Source: Gammaproteobacteria bacterium (lineage in GTDB: Bacteria; Pseudomonadota; Gammaproteobacteria; Granulosicoccales; Granulosicoccaceae). Taken from it: a stretch of 5,620 bases of DNA. A program made the translations under genes and the position numbers. Location: the NCBI GenBank assembly GCA_019634245.1, contig JAHQVR010000286.1, forward strand, positions 1 through 5,620. Direction: 5' to 3'. This document shows positions 1 to 5,510 of the stretch, piece after piece; positions within the stretch are counted from its first letter, which is position 1, and each line of letters starts with the position of its first letter. The notes under the pieces are model-generated. The model was given only the letters and a program-made list of their open reading frames with translations, made no database searches and was not told where the DNA came from.

Positions 1-195
1 GTAACTTCAACGATTACAGACATATCCCAGTTACATGCGAGTGAATACGATGTTCGATACACGGGTACAGATTTTACCGTTACTCGCCTTAGCGATCAGT
101 CGCAAATTACGAGCAACATGCCAGTAACCATCGACGGTTTGCAATTTGATCTATCTGGCACACCCGCTACTGGAGACACGTTTAGAGTGTCACCT
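1..195 (+). repeat. Beta module copy 1 (in FlgK)
   Basis: This is a protein-level repeat, not a DNA repeat. It starts at or before the window edge, runs through YDVRYTGTDFTVT and ends with GLQFDLSGTPATGDTF (codons 46-61, bases 136-183). It aligns with copies at 298-528 and 1461-1694. DNA identity between copies is low, so the duplication is old or reflects a widespread domain. Confidence 0.7.
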
Positions 196-861
196 GTACG
201 ACGTGCAGCGGCAACCATACAAAGTGAACTGACAAACGCAGAGTCTGTGGCCTTCTCCAGCCCATTACGCAGTTCAAGTAACGTGGCAAATTCTAGCGAA
301 GCTATAGTAAGCGCTCCGCAAGTCCTCGATATAAACAACGCCGCAGTACGCAATGCGATCGACATTCGTTTCAACAGCAACACCTCATACGATATTGTTG
401 ATGCAAACAGTGGCACCGTGTTATCAGCAGCGCTCACCTACACTCCCAACACACCCATCAGCTATAACGGCTGGCAAGTAGACATTAGTGGTGCGCCTCG
501 TACCGGAGATGAATTTTCGATATTAGCAAACACGACGGCGCAGGGTAATAATGGCAACGGCCTTGCCATTGCCGCGCTACAAACATCATCAGTAATGACT
601 GGTGACGCAACGTTTAATGAAAGCTATAGCGCGATGGTCAGTCGTGTTGGTGGCCAAACCAGATCGTTGCAAACCCGTAGCGCAGCGCTGGACAATATGC
701 GTATTGATGCGATTGAACGACAACAATCGGTATCCGGCGTTAATCTCGATGAAGAAGCTGTCAATCTTACACGCTATGAACAGGCCTATCAGGCATCAGC
801 GCAAATCATCGCCACTGCCGACACCTTGTTCCAGACCGTGCTAAGCGCAGTATCGAGATAG
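1..861 (+). CDS. flgK: Flagellar hook-associated protein 1 FlgK (HAP1), C-terminal part, 5' end outside window
   Basis: The frame is open from base 1 and ends at TAG 859-861, giving the last 286 residues of a longer protein; the first ATG in frame, at 118, is internal. FlgK is a structural junction protein secreted by the flagellar type III apparatus, placed between hook and FlgL. The C-terminus is diagnostic: GVNLDEEAVNLTRYEQAY at visible residues 246-263, then an amphipathic helix ending TLFQTVLSAVSR, which matches the conserved FlgK D0/D1 tail. Upstream are two copies of a beta-rich module (visible residues about 1-65 and 100-176), each ending in a GxxxDxSGxPxTGDxF signature. These correspond to the variable surface-exposed D2-type part of FlgK. 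flgL starts 2 bases after the stop, so the two genes are almost certainly co-transcribed. Identity is secure; full length cannot be judged. Confidence 0.95.
   Translation, partial: VTSTITDISQLHASEYDVRYTGTDFTVTRLSDQSQITSNMPVTIDGLQFDLSGTPATGDTFRVSPVRRAAATIQSELTNAESVAFSSPLRSSSNVANSSEAIVSAPQVLDINNAAVRNAIDIRFNSNTSYDIVDANSGTVLSAALTYTPNTPISYNGWQVDISGAPRTGDEFSILANTTAQGNNGNGLAIAALQTSSVMTGDATFNESYSAMVSRVGGQTRSLQTRSAALDNMRIDAIERQQSVSGVNLDEEAVNLTRYEQAYQASAQIIATADTLFQTVLSAVSR
298..528 (+). repeat. Beta module copy 2 (in FlgK)
   Basis: This is the second copy of the protein-level module. It begins EAIVSAPQVLD, continues IDIRFNSNTSYDIVDANSG and ends GWQVDISGAPRTGDEF (bases 469-516). The closest partner in the window is the FlgL copy, with which it shares even the lead-in (EAIVSAPQV here, SAIISAGEV in FlgL). 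Confidence 0.75.
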
Positions 862-863
862 CC

Positions 864-2060
864 ATGAGAATTTCCAGTAACCAACTTGCTATGGGCATGG
901 CCGCGCAAATGATGCAGCGGCAAATCGATATTGCTAAAAGCCAGGAAGAGGTAGCCAGCGGTAAACGAGTTAATCGCCCGTCCGACGATCCTGCTGTTGC
1001 GGGCCAATTACTCGGTATGCAAGAAGCACGAAACACGCTTGATCAGTATAATCGCAACGCTATTACCGCTGAATCGCGTCTTGGAATGGAAGAGACGGCA
1101 ATAGCCGCAGCTGCAGATACGCTTATGCGGCTAAGAGATCTTGCGTTGACCGCTAATAGCGGTGCAGTCGATAATGCTACCCGCTCCGCGATTGGTGCTG
1201 AACTATTACAACGTACAGATGAACTTTACGACATTGCCAATAGCCGCGACGCCAATGGCGACTACTTGTTTAGCGGTAGTAAAAGCACTAGCCAACCATT
1301 CCATCGTCAGGTGCCTGTTCAATATAGTGGTAGTGATGACAATAACCGCTTACCAATTGGACTGGGGCGTGAAATACAACTGGGTGATTCCGGGTCAGAT
1401 GTGTTTCAACGAATAAGAAACGGCAACGGAACATTCACAACGTCACAAGCGCCGACAAACACGGGCTCAGCAATTATATCCGCTGGAGAAGTAACTGATC
1501 TTACAGCATTCACTCACTCGCAATATGTTGTTAGCTTCACCTCGCCAACTACATTTGATATAACAAACTCTGATACAGGTGCGCCAGTACAAACAGGTGT
1601 TACATACGATAGCGGAAACGCAATCGAATTTGACGGCCTTAGTATCGACATCACAGGTTCAGCAAATACCGGTGATGAGTATGTTATACGGCCAAGTGAG
1701 AATCAAGACATCTTTTCTATGGTCAATGATTTCTCAGTAGCAATGAGTAATAGTCCTGTATCTGTAGCGGATAAGGCTAAACAACAGCAGAGTGTTAACT
1801 CTATTCTAGTTAACATAGATCAAGCACTAGCGCACTTAAATGATAAACGTAGTCTAGTAGGCGCAAGACTAAACACGATAGACGCTGCACGTGATGAGAA
1901 CAACGCAGTTAACCTCCAATTAAATCGTACTGTTGCAAGTATAGAAGATGCAGACATCACAAGTACGATCATTGAATTACAATCAAACATTAATTCGTTA
2001 GAGACTTTGCAAAAGTCATATTCTCGTGTGCAAAACATGTCGTTGTTCAACTTTATATAA
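864..2060 (+). CDS. flgL: Flagellar hook-associated protein 3 FlgL (HAP3)
   Basis: This 398-residue protein is the second hook-filament junction protein, lying between FlgK and the first flagellin ring. The N-terminus (MRISSNQLA, then a coiled helix with VASGKRVNRPSDDPAVAG at residues 30-47) is the flagellin-type D0/D1 helix typical of FlgL. The segment DANGDYLFSGSKSTSQPF (129-146) is the conserved FlgL turn. The C-terminal helix carries EDADITSTIIELQSNINSLE (361-380) and ends SLFNFI, again typical. It is longer than enterobacterial FlgL (about 317 residues). Much of the extra length is a beta insert at about residues 200-277 that closely resembles the modules in FlgK. The ATG lies 2 bases after the flgK stop, and the weak ribosome site GAGATAG overlaps that stop, suggesting translational coupling. 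There is no convincing terminator directly after it. Confidence 0.95.
   Translation: MRISSNQLAMGMAAQMMQRQIDIAKSQEEVASGKRVNRPSDDPAVAGQLLGMQEARNTLDQYNRNAITAESRLGMEETAIAAAADTLMRLRDLALTANSGAVDNATRSAIGAELLQRTDELYDIANSRDANGDYLFSGSKSTSQPFHRQVPVQYSGSDDNNRLPIGLGREIQLGDSGSDVFQRIRNGNGTFTTSQAPTNTGSAIISAGEVTDLTAFTHSQYVVSFTSPTTFDITNSDTGAPVQTGVTYDSGNAIEFDGLSIDITGSANTGDEYVIRPSENQDIFSMVNDFSVAMSNSPVSVADKAKQQQSVNSILVNIDQALAHLNDKRSLVGARLNTIDAARDENNAVNLQLNRTVASIEDADITSTIIELQSNINSLETLQKSYSRVQNMSLFNFI
1461..1694 (+). repeat. Beta module copy 3 (insert in FlgL)
   Basis: Residues 200-277 of FlgL run from TGSAIISAGEVTDL through YVVSFTSPTTFDITNSDTG to GLSIDITGSANTGDEY (bases 1635-1682). This matches FlgK copy 2 in order, spacing and key residues (G, D, SG or TG, TGDE). 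It probably forms the outward-facing domain of FlgL. Confidence 0.75.
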
Positions 2061-2106
2061 GACGTTTCATGATGCACATCACTAAGGTTTTCAAGTAACG
2101 GTTCGC

Positions 2107-2129
2107 TAAATAGTAGGCATGGGCGATAG
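2107..2129 (+). promoter_or_regulatory. Candidate sigma-28 (FliA) promoter for flagellin, suboptimal spacing
   Basis: TAAA at 2107-2110 is followed by GGCGATAG at 2122-2129. The latter matches the FliA -10 consensus GCCGATAA at 6 of 8 positions, including the CGATA core. The gap between the two elements is 11 bases, against the 15 expected between TAAA and the -10 in the enterobacterial consensus. The -10 is therefore the stronger half. Position (about 76 bases before the flagellin ATG) and gene type support a FliA promoter, but the spacing leaves it unproven. Confidence 0.4.
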
Positions 2130-2155
2130 TCGTTCGGTAAAGCTATTCTTAGGAA

Positions 2156-2188
2156 AAGGTGCTCCATGCTTCGATCATACGGAACCTT
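2156..2188 (+). promoter_or_regulatory. Imperfect hairpin in the flagellin mRNA leader
   Basis: The arms 2156-2168 (AAGGTgcTCCATG) and 2176-2188 (CATacGGAACCTT) form 11 base pairs, with a two-base bulge on each arm (lower case), around the 7-base loop 2169-2175. The structure lies downstream of the candidate promoter and ends 17 bases before the start codon, just upstream of the ribosome site. No T-tract follows, so it is not a terminator. It could stabilise the abundant flagellin transcript or be a regulator target. It was read by eye, not folded computationally. Confidence 0.4.
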
Positions 2189-2191
2189 ATT

Positions 2192-2201
2192 AGGAATAGA
2201 G
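2192..2201 (+). promoter_or_regulatory. Flagellin ribosome binding site
   Basis: AGGAATAGAG lies 4 to 13 bases upstream of the ATG at 2206 and provides a purine-rich Shine-Dalgarno region. It fixes the start that gives the canonical MAQTINTN terminus. The heptamer TTAGGAA at 2190-2196 also occurs at 2149-2155 in the same leader. Confidence 0.6.
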
Positions 2202-2205
2202 AAAA

Positions 2206-3009
2206 ATGGCACAAACAATAAATACAAATGTAATGTCTTTAACTGCTCAGAGAAATCTGAACAATTCGCAAACATCGTTGGCTGCGTCTATGCAACGATT
2301 ATCTTCTGGACTTCGCGTTAATAGTGCTCGAGACGATGCTGCCGGTTTGGCAATCGCAGAACGGATGAATACCCAGGTTCGCGGTATGAATGTCGCAATT
2401 CGAAACGCAAACGACGGCATCTCATTAGCACAGACTGCTGAAGGTGGCTTACAAGAAGTGAGCAACATGATGCAACGAATGCGTGAACTGGCCGTTCAGT
2501 CCGCAAACGGTACTAACAGTGCATCCGATCGTGCAAACCTGGATGCTGAATATCAAGCACTTGATGCGGAAATTGCCAGAATAGGTACTGTAACCGCGTT
2601 CAACGGCAACGCTGTATTAGGTGCCGAAGCGGGAACATTCACATTCCAAGTTGGCGCGAACTCCGGTGAAACTCTGGATATTGTCACCACAGCAGTAGCG
2701 TCAGTTGGTGGTGATATCACCGATGCAACCAATGCCTCCACGGCCATGGATGCCATTGATACTGCGCTGGATGTAATGACAACCCAACGTGCTGCTTATG
2801 GTGCGGTACAAAGTCGATTCGACAGCGCAATTAACAACCTAACGGTTGGTATGGAAAATCAGGCAGCTGCTCGTGGTCGCATCATGGATGCTGACTTCGC
2901 CGTAGAAACTGCAGCAATGACACGAGCACAAATCCTACAGCAGGCTGGTAATGCAATGGTGTCACAAGCTAACTCTGCTCCACAAAGTGTATTGCAACTG
3001 CTCGGTTAA
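2206..3009 (+). CDS. fliC: Flagellin (filament subunit), short form
   Basis: This 267-residue protein is the filament subunit, exported through the flagellar core and assembled under the FliD cap. The N-terminal D0/D1 region is canonical: MAQTINTNVMSLTAQRNLN, QRLSSGLRVNSARDDAAGLAIA (30-51), RNANDGISLAQTAEGGL (66-82). QRMRELAVQSANGT (90-103) covers the region used by TLR5 in Salmonella FliC. The C-terminal D1/D0 helices are intact (MDADFAVETAAMTRAQIL, 227-244) and end SVLQLLG. The middle is only about 50 residues, so the D2/D3 outer domains of enterobacterial flagellin are absent. There is no Cys or Trp. A 145-base leader separates it from flgL and a strong terminator follows, so it is probably mainly monocistronic. 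The symbol could equally be flaA or fla in some genera. Confidence 0.97.
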   Translation: MAQTINTNVMSLTAQRNLNNSQTSLAASMQRLSSGLRVNSARDDAAGLAIAERMNTQVRGMNVAIRNANDGISLAQTAEGGLQEVSNMMQRMRELAVQSANGTNSASDRANLDAEYQALDAEIARIGTVTAFNGNAVLGAEAGTFTFQVGANSGETLDIVTTAVASVGGDITDATNASTAMDAIDTALDVMTTQRAAYGAVQSRFDSAINNLTVGMENQAAARGRIMDADFAVETAAMTRAQILQQAGNAMVSQANSAPQSVLQLLG

Positions 3010-3033
3010 TCGAGTTTAGCAATCAAGAGATAC

Positions 3034-3065
3034 CCTCGGGACATTTAGTCCCGAGGTTGTTCTTT
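3034..3065 (+). terminator. Intrinsic terminator after flagellin
   Basis: CCTCGGGAC (3034-3042) and GTCCCGAGG (3048-3056) make a perfect 9-base-pair GC-rich stem with a 5-base loop ATTTA. It is followed by the T-rich stretch TTGTTCTTT. It lies 25 bases after the flagellin stop and 19 bases before the fliD start. It would uncouple high flagellin expression from the low-stoichiometry cap and chaperone genes. Confidence 0.9.
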
Positions 3066-3083
3066 CATGTGTGAGGTTAGTCT

Positions 3084-4367
3084 ATGATTACTGCAGCAGG
3101 TATAGGCTCCGGGATCGACGTTGAATCCATCGTAACGAGTTTGATGGAAATAGAACGGCAACCGATCGAGGCGCTAAATACAAGAAAAAGCAGGCTGGAC
3201 GTTGAGCTCAGCGCCATGGGCCGCGTTAAAAGCAGCATTAATGAGCTTGCAAGCTCCGCCCGGTTATTGGGTGACGGTACTAAATTTGGACCGTTCAAAG
3301 CCACTAGCTCTGACGAAGCTGTTATGACAGCTACCGCAACGGGTGGTTCTTCAGCAGAATATCATTCTGTGGAAGTATTAAGTCTGGCGCAAAATCATCG
3401 TATGGCATCTGGATTATATAATTCGATTGACGCATCGGTGGGCACCGGCACAATGTCATTTTCTGCCGGCGAAAACAATTTTGATATCACTATTGACGGT
3501 ACTAACAATACGTTAATTGGTCTGCGCGATGCTATAAACGATTCAACTAACAATAGTTCTGTGTCGGCAAGTATATTAAATGTGGACGGTGGCAGTCGCT
3601 TAGTACTAAATGCCAGAGAAGGTGGTACTGCAAATGCGGTTACTATTGGTGGCTCAAGCTCAATGGCTGCCGAATTAACCGAAATCACTCCCGCACTCGA
3701 CGCAGAACTAATAGTCGATGGCTTTTCAGTAACCAACTCTTCTAATACAGTATCTGATGTGATTGAAGGCGTTACCTTAGAGTTAAAGGCTATTGGAAAG
3801 TCAGAAGTTCAAACTGATCGGGACACAGAAAGTTTACGCGAGTCGCTTGATACATTCGTTGCAAACTACAATTCTCTGCGCTCTGGTTTAGACAGCTTAT
3901 CAACGGGCGAACTTCAGGGAGACCAGCTACCCAGAAGTGTAGAAACTGCTATTCGAAATATATTCATTCAAGATATCAATTTACCCAACGGTAAAACGAT
4001 CAGTCCGCTTTCAATGGGATTTACCTTCGACCGGTTTGGTGTACTGAGTATTGATGAAACCCGACTAACGAGTGCACAAGCCGGTGGAATGGAAAGTTTT
4101 ATCGAAGCATTTATCGCTAGTCAAACAGGATTTTCAGCAAAAATTGAAGATGCGTTAGATCGATTTACCAGCATCGATGGCGTCATCGCTGGTAGAGAAC
4201 AAGGGATTGAGAATCGCCAAGGCTCGCTGGATAGTCGTATTGAACAAATGGAATACAGGCTAGAAAATACTGAAGAACGGTATAGACGCCAGTTTACGGT
4301 AATGGATCAATTAGTTTCGCAACTGCAATCGACCAGCAGCTATTTAGTCGATCAACTAAGTAATTAA
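3084..4367 (+). CDS. fliD: Flagellar filament cap protein FliD (HAP2)
   Basis: FliD is the secreted cap at the distal filament tip that folds incoming flagellin into place. The product has 427 residues, within the usual range. The N-terminus ITAAGIGSGIDVESIVTSLM (2-21) is the FliD_N signature; the ITAAGIGSGIDV opening is near universal. A flagellin IN-type segment is seen at about 143-190 (GLRDAINDS, SASILNVDGGSRLVL). The FliD_C region follows (about 205-410), including MGFTFDRFGVLSIDE (311-325). A predicted coiled-coil tail (about 372-415) ends in SSYLVDQLSN. The start has a good ribosome site, GAGGT at 3073-3077. The gene ends with tandem stops TAATAA (4365-4370). It follows the flagellin terminator directly, and no clear promoter is visible between them. 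fliS, its chaperone-class neighbour, starts 7 bases after the stop. Confidence 0.95.
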   Translation: MITAAGIGSGIDVESIVTSLMEIERQPIEALNTRKSRLDVELSAMGRVKSSINELASSARLLGDGTKFGPFKATSSDEAVMTATATGGSSAEYHSVEVLSLAQNHRMASGLYNSIDASVGTGTMSFSAGENNFDITIDGTNNTLIGLRDAINDSTNNSSVSASILNVDGGSRLVLNAREGGTANAVTIGGSSSMAAELTEITPALDAELIVDGFSVTNSSNTVSDVIEGVTLELKAIGKSEVQTDRDTESLRESLDTFVANYNSLRSGLDSLSTGELQGDQLPRSVETAIRNIFIQDINLPNGKTISPLSMGFTFDRFGVLSIDETRLTSAQAGGMESFIEAFIASQTGFSAKIEDALDRFTSIDGVIAGREQGIENRQGSLDSRIEQMEYRLENTEERYRRQFTVMDQLVSQLQSTSSYLVDQLSN

Positions 4368-4374
4368 TAAAAAT

Positions 4375-4761
4375 ATGAACACTAGTGTAGCAGCGAATGC
4401 TTACCGGTCAGTTAAACGCGCCGGTATTTCAGAGGGAAGTACACCTCATAGTTTAATTGCCCAGCTTTACCAGGGTGCAATAGATGCTATTTCAGCCCTT
4501 ATTGATAATACATCCCACGATAGTCAGTTGGTACAGCACCATACTAACAAAGGGATCGCTATTATAAATGAGCTTCAGGCAGCATTGCACGAGCCGGCAA
4601 CTGATGAAATTGCAGGCAACCTATTCGCCTTATACGCGTTTATTGTGGAGCAATTGCAACTGTTCAGGAAAAATGACAGCTCAGCGGATCTGTCTGTTTG
4701 TAAAGACATTTTGTTGGACTTACAGGATGCCTGGTCGTCCATTGGTCCGAACGGGATCTGA
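4375..4761 (+). CDS. fliS: Flagellin export chaperone FliS
   Basis: FliS is a cytoplasmic helical-bundle chaperone that binds the C-terminal helix of flagellin and prevents premature polymerisation. The product has 128 residues, the standard length. Family features visible are the NAYRSVKRAG opening (8-17), TPHSLIAQLYQGAIDAISAL (23-42), the central IINELQAAL (63-71), ALYAFIVEQL (85-94) and the closing LLDLQDAWSSI (113-123). The start lies 7 bases after the fliD stop. The sequence before it is A/T-only (TAATTAATAAAAAT) with no Shine-Dalgarno, so translation probably depends on coupling to fliD. It is followed after 2 bases by the FliT-like gene. Confidence 0.93.
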   Translation: MNTSVAANAYRSVKRAGISEGSTPHSLIAQLYQGAIDAISALIDNTSHDSQLVQHHTNKGIAIINELQAALHEPATDEIAGNLFALYAFIVEQLQLFRKNDSSADLSVCKDILLDLQDAWSSIGPNGI

Positions 4762-4763
4762 TC

Positions 4764-5135
4764 TTGAAACAGCACGAATCCTTAGATTTGCATTCTCTTA
4801 AACGACTAAAGGCCGTTAGTTTCGAAATGCTGGCGTTTGCCGAAACAAGCGACTGGAACGCGGTGCTGAACTGCGACAATACTCGGCTTGAGATTCTGAA
4901 AAACTCCTCGTTGCAGAGAGATAACGGTACCCAAAAAGAGATGGGCAACACTGCAGATTCTGCAACAGTGAAAGCCCGATCTTCACTGATTAAAACGATT
5001 TTGGATCTTGATAAGAAAATTCAGGAAATCGCCGGTAAAGAGCGAAAGGCAGTGATAGATAAGCAAATGCGCCAGAAAGCGCAAATAGCGGCGCAATCAA
5101 GTTATCAACAAACCTTGTCTACTGGCATCGGGTAA
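4764..5135 (+). CDS. fliT: FliT-like flagellar chaperone, TTG start
   Basis: This 123-residue, helix-rich, soluble protein is placed where fliT is expected. In characterised systems FliT binds FliD and controls its export; enterobacterial FliT also inhibits FlhDC, a role that should not be assumed here. The segment LKAVSFEMLAFAETSDWNAV (15-34), followed by RLEIL (41-45), fits the FliT pattern of a first helix ending in a DW turn followed by an ExR..LL helix. Residues 65-115 form long charged helices (LIKTILDLDKKIQEIAGKER). The chosen start is TTG at 4764, 2 bases after the fliS stop, with GGGA at 4753-4756 as a possible ribosome site. The first ATG in frame, at 4827, would remove the first helix and is less likely. 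Stops are tandem TAATAA. FliT is strongly divergent, so the call rests on pattern plus context. Confidence 0.75.
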   Translation: MKQHESLDLHSLKRLKAVSFEMLAFAETSDWNAVLNCDNTRLEILKNSSLQRDNGTQKEMGNTADSATVKARSSLIKTILDLDKKIQEIAGKERKAVIDKQMRQKAQIAAQSSYQQTLSTGIG

Positions 5136-5142
5136 TAACAAC

Positions 5143-5463
5143 ATGTCCCCTAAAGTAGAAAATCAAATGCCGAATACTTCTCGGAAGGTTTCAACACCGG
5201 TTATCAATAATTTAAAACCGGTCATGGAAGGTTTAATCCCTGCATTCAGAGATTCCGAGTCTGGCGAAGTGCATTTATCACTCGAACAAAATGGGACACT
5301 CTCGACGGATCATTCTTTTTTTAACTTGCCGAGTCACTGGGTCAGCGGTGTTAATAGTCTAGGTGAACCAATGATATTAATTCCAAGCATAGAAGCTGGT
5401 TACTGGCGATCAACTGGCTTTATTGCGATCGCTAAACAGATTCAATTGCCTTTAGACTCCTGA
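5143..5463 (+). CDS. Unrecognised 106-residue protein at end of fliDST run
   Basis: I do not recognise this protein. It starts 7 bases after the FliT-like stop and ends the fliD-S-T run, so it is probably co-transcribed with flagellar genes. It has no signal peptide, membrane segment or cysteine. The first 30 residues are polar and basic (disordered-looking). A compact core follows at about 31-95: LIPAFRDSESGEVHLSLEQN (31-50), NLPSHWVSGV (61-70), ILIPSIEAGYWRSTGF (78-93). The GEVHLS strand, NLPSHW turn and EAGYWR motif suggest a small beta fold with aromatic contacts. The ribosome site is weak (GGGT, 5130-5133); ATG codons at 5167 or 5224 are alternative starts that would keep the core. The downstream terminator confirms it is the last gene of the unit. 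A role in filament assembly or regulation is inferred from position only. Confidence 0.75.
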   Translation: MSPKVENQMPNTSRKVSTPVINNLKPVMEGLIPAFRDSESGEVHLSLEQNGTLSTDHSFFNLPSHWVSGVNSLGEPMILIPSIEAGYWRSTGFIAIAKQIQLPLDS

Positions 5464-5469
5464 GAACTG

Positions 5470-5510
5470 GCGCTCTGGGCTCATGTTGAGCCTGTGTCCA
5501 AGCGCTTTTT
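5470..5510 (+). terminator. Intrinsic terminator ending the fliD-fliS-fliT-orf unit
   Basis: The outer arms GCGCTcTGG (5470-5478) and CCAAGCGC (5498-5505) pair over 8 base pairs with one bulged base. An inner hairpin GCTCA/TGAGC (5479-5483 with 5487-5491) sits on top. Five T residues (5506-5510) follow directly. There is no A-tract on the 5' side, so it appears to act only on plus-strand transcripts. It begins 6 bases after the last stop codon and overlaps the 3' end of the convergent minus-strand gene. Confidence 0.8.

Noticed and set aside
96..437. Open minus-strand frame of 113 codons opposite flgK
   Set aside because: Antisense to clearly coding FlgK, with no ribosome site or family resemblance.
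2068..2081. Small palindrome TGATGCACATCA after flgL as a terminator
   Set aside because: The usable stem is only about 4 AT-rich pairs with no proper T-run; too weak to call.
2207..2212. TGGCAC resembling a sigma-54 -24 element
   Set aside because: It lies inside the flagellin start codon region, lacks a matching TTGC at the right spacing, and would start transcription within the gene.
1820..2275. Open minus-strand frame of 151 codons antisense to the flgL end and flagellin leader
   Set aside because: It overlaps the strongly supported FlgL C-terminus, the leader and the flagellin start; its product resembles no family I know and its composition looks like a reverse-frame shadow.
3057..3084. 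TTGTTC with a downstream TCTAT-like box as a sigma-70 promoter for fliD
   Set aside because: The -10 match is poor, it overlaps the terminator tail and the fliD ribosome site, and the start would fall within the coding region.
3395..3736. Open minus-strand frame of 113 codons opposite fliD
   Set aside because: Lies fully within the FliD coding region; Ser/Ile/Val-rich product typical of a shadow frame.
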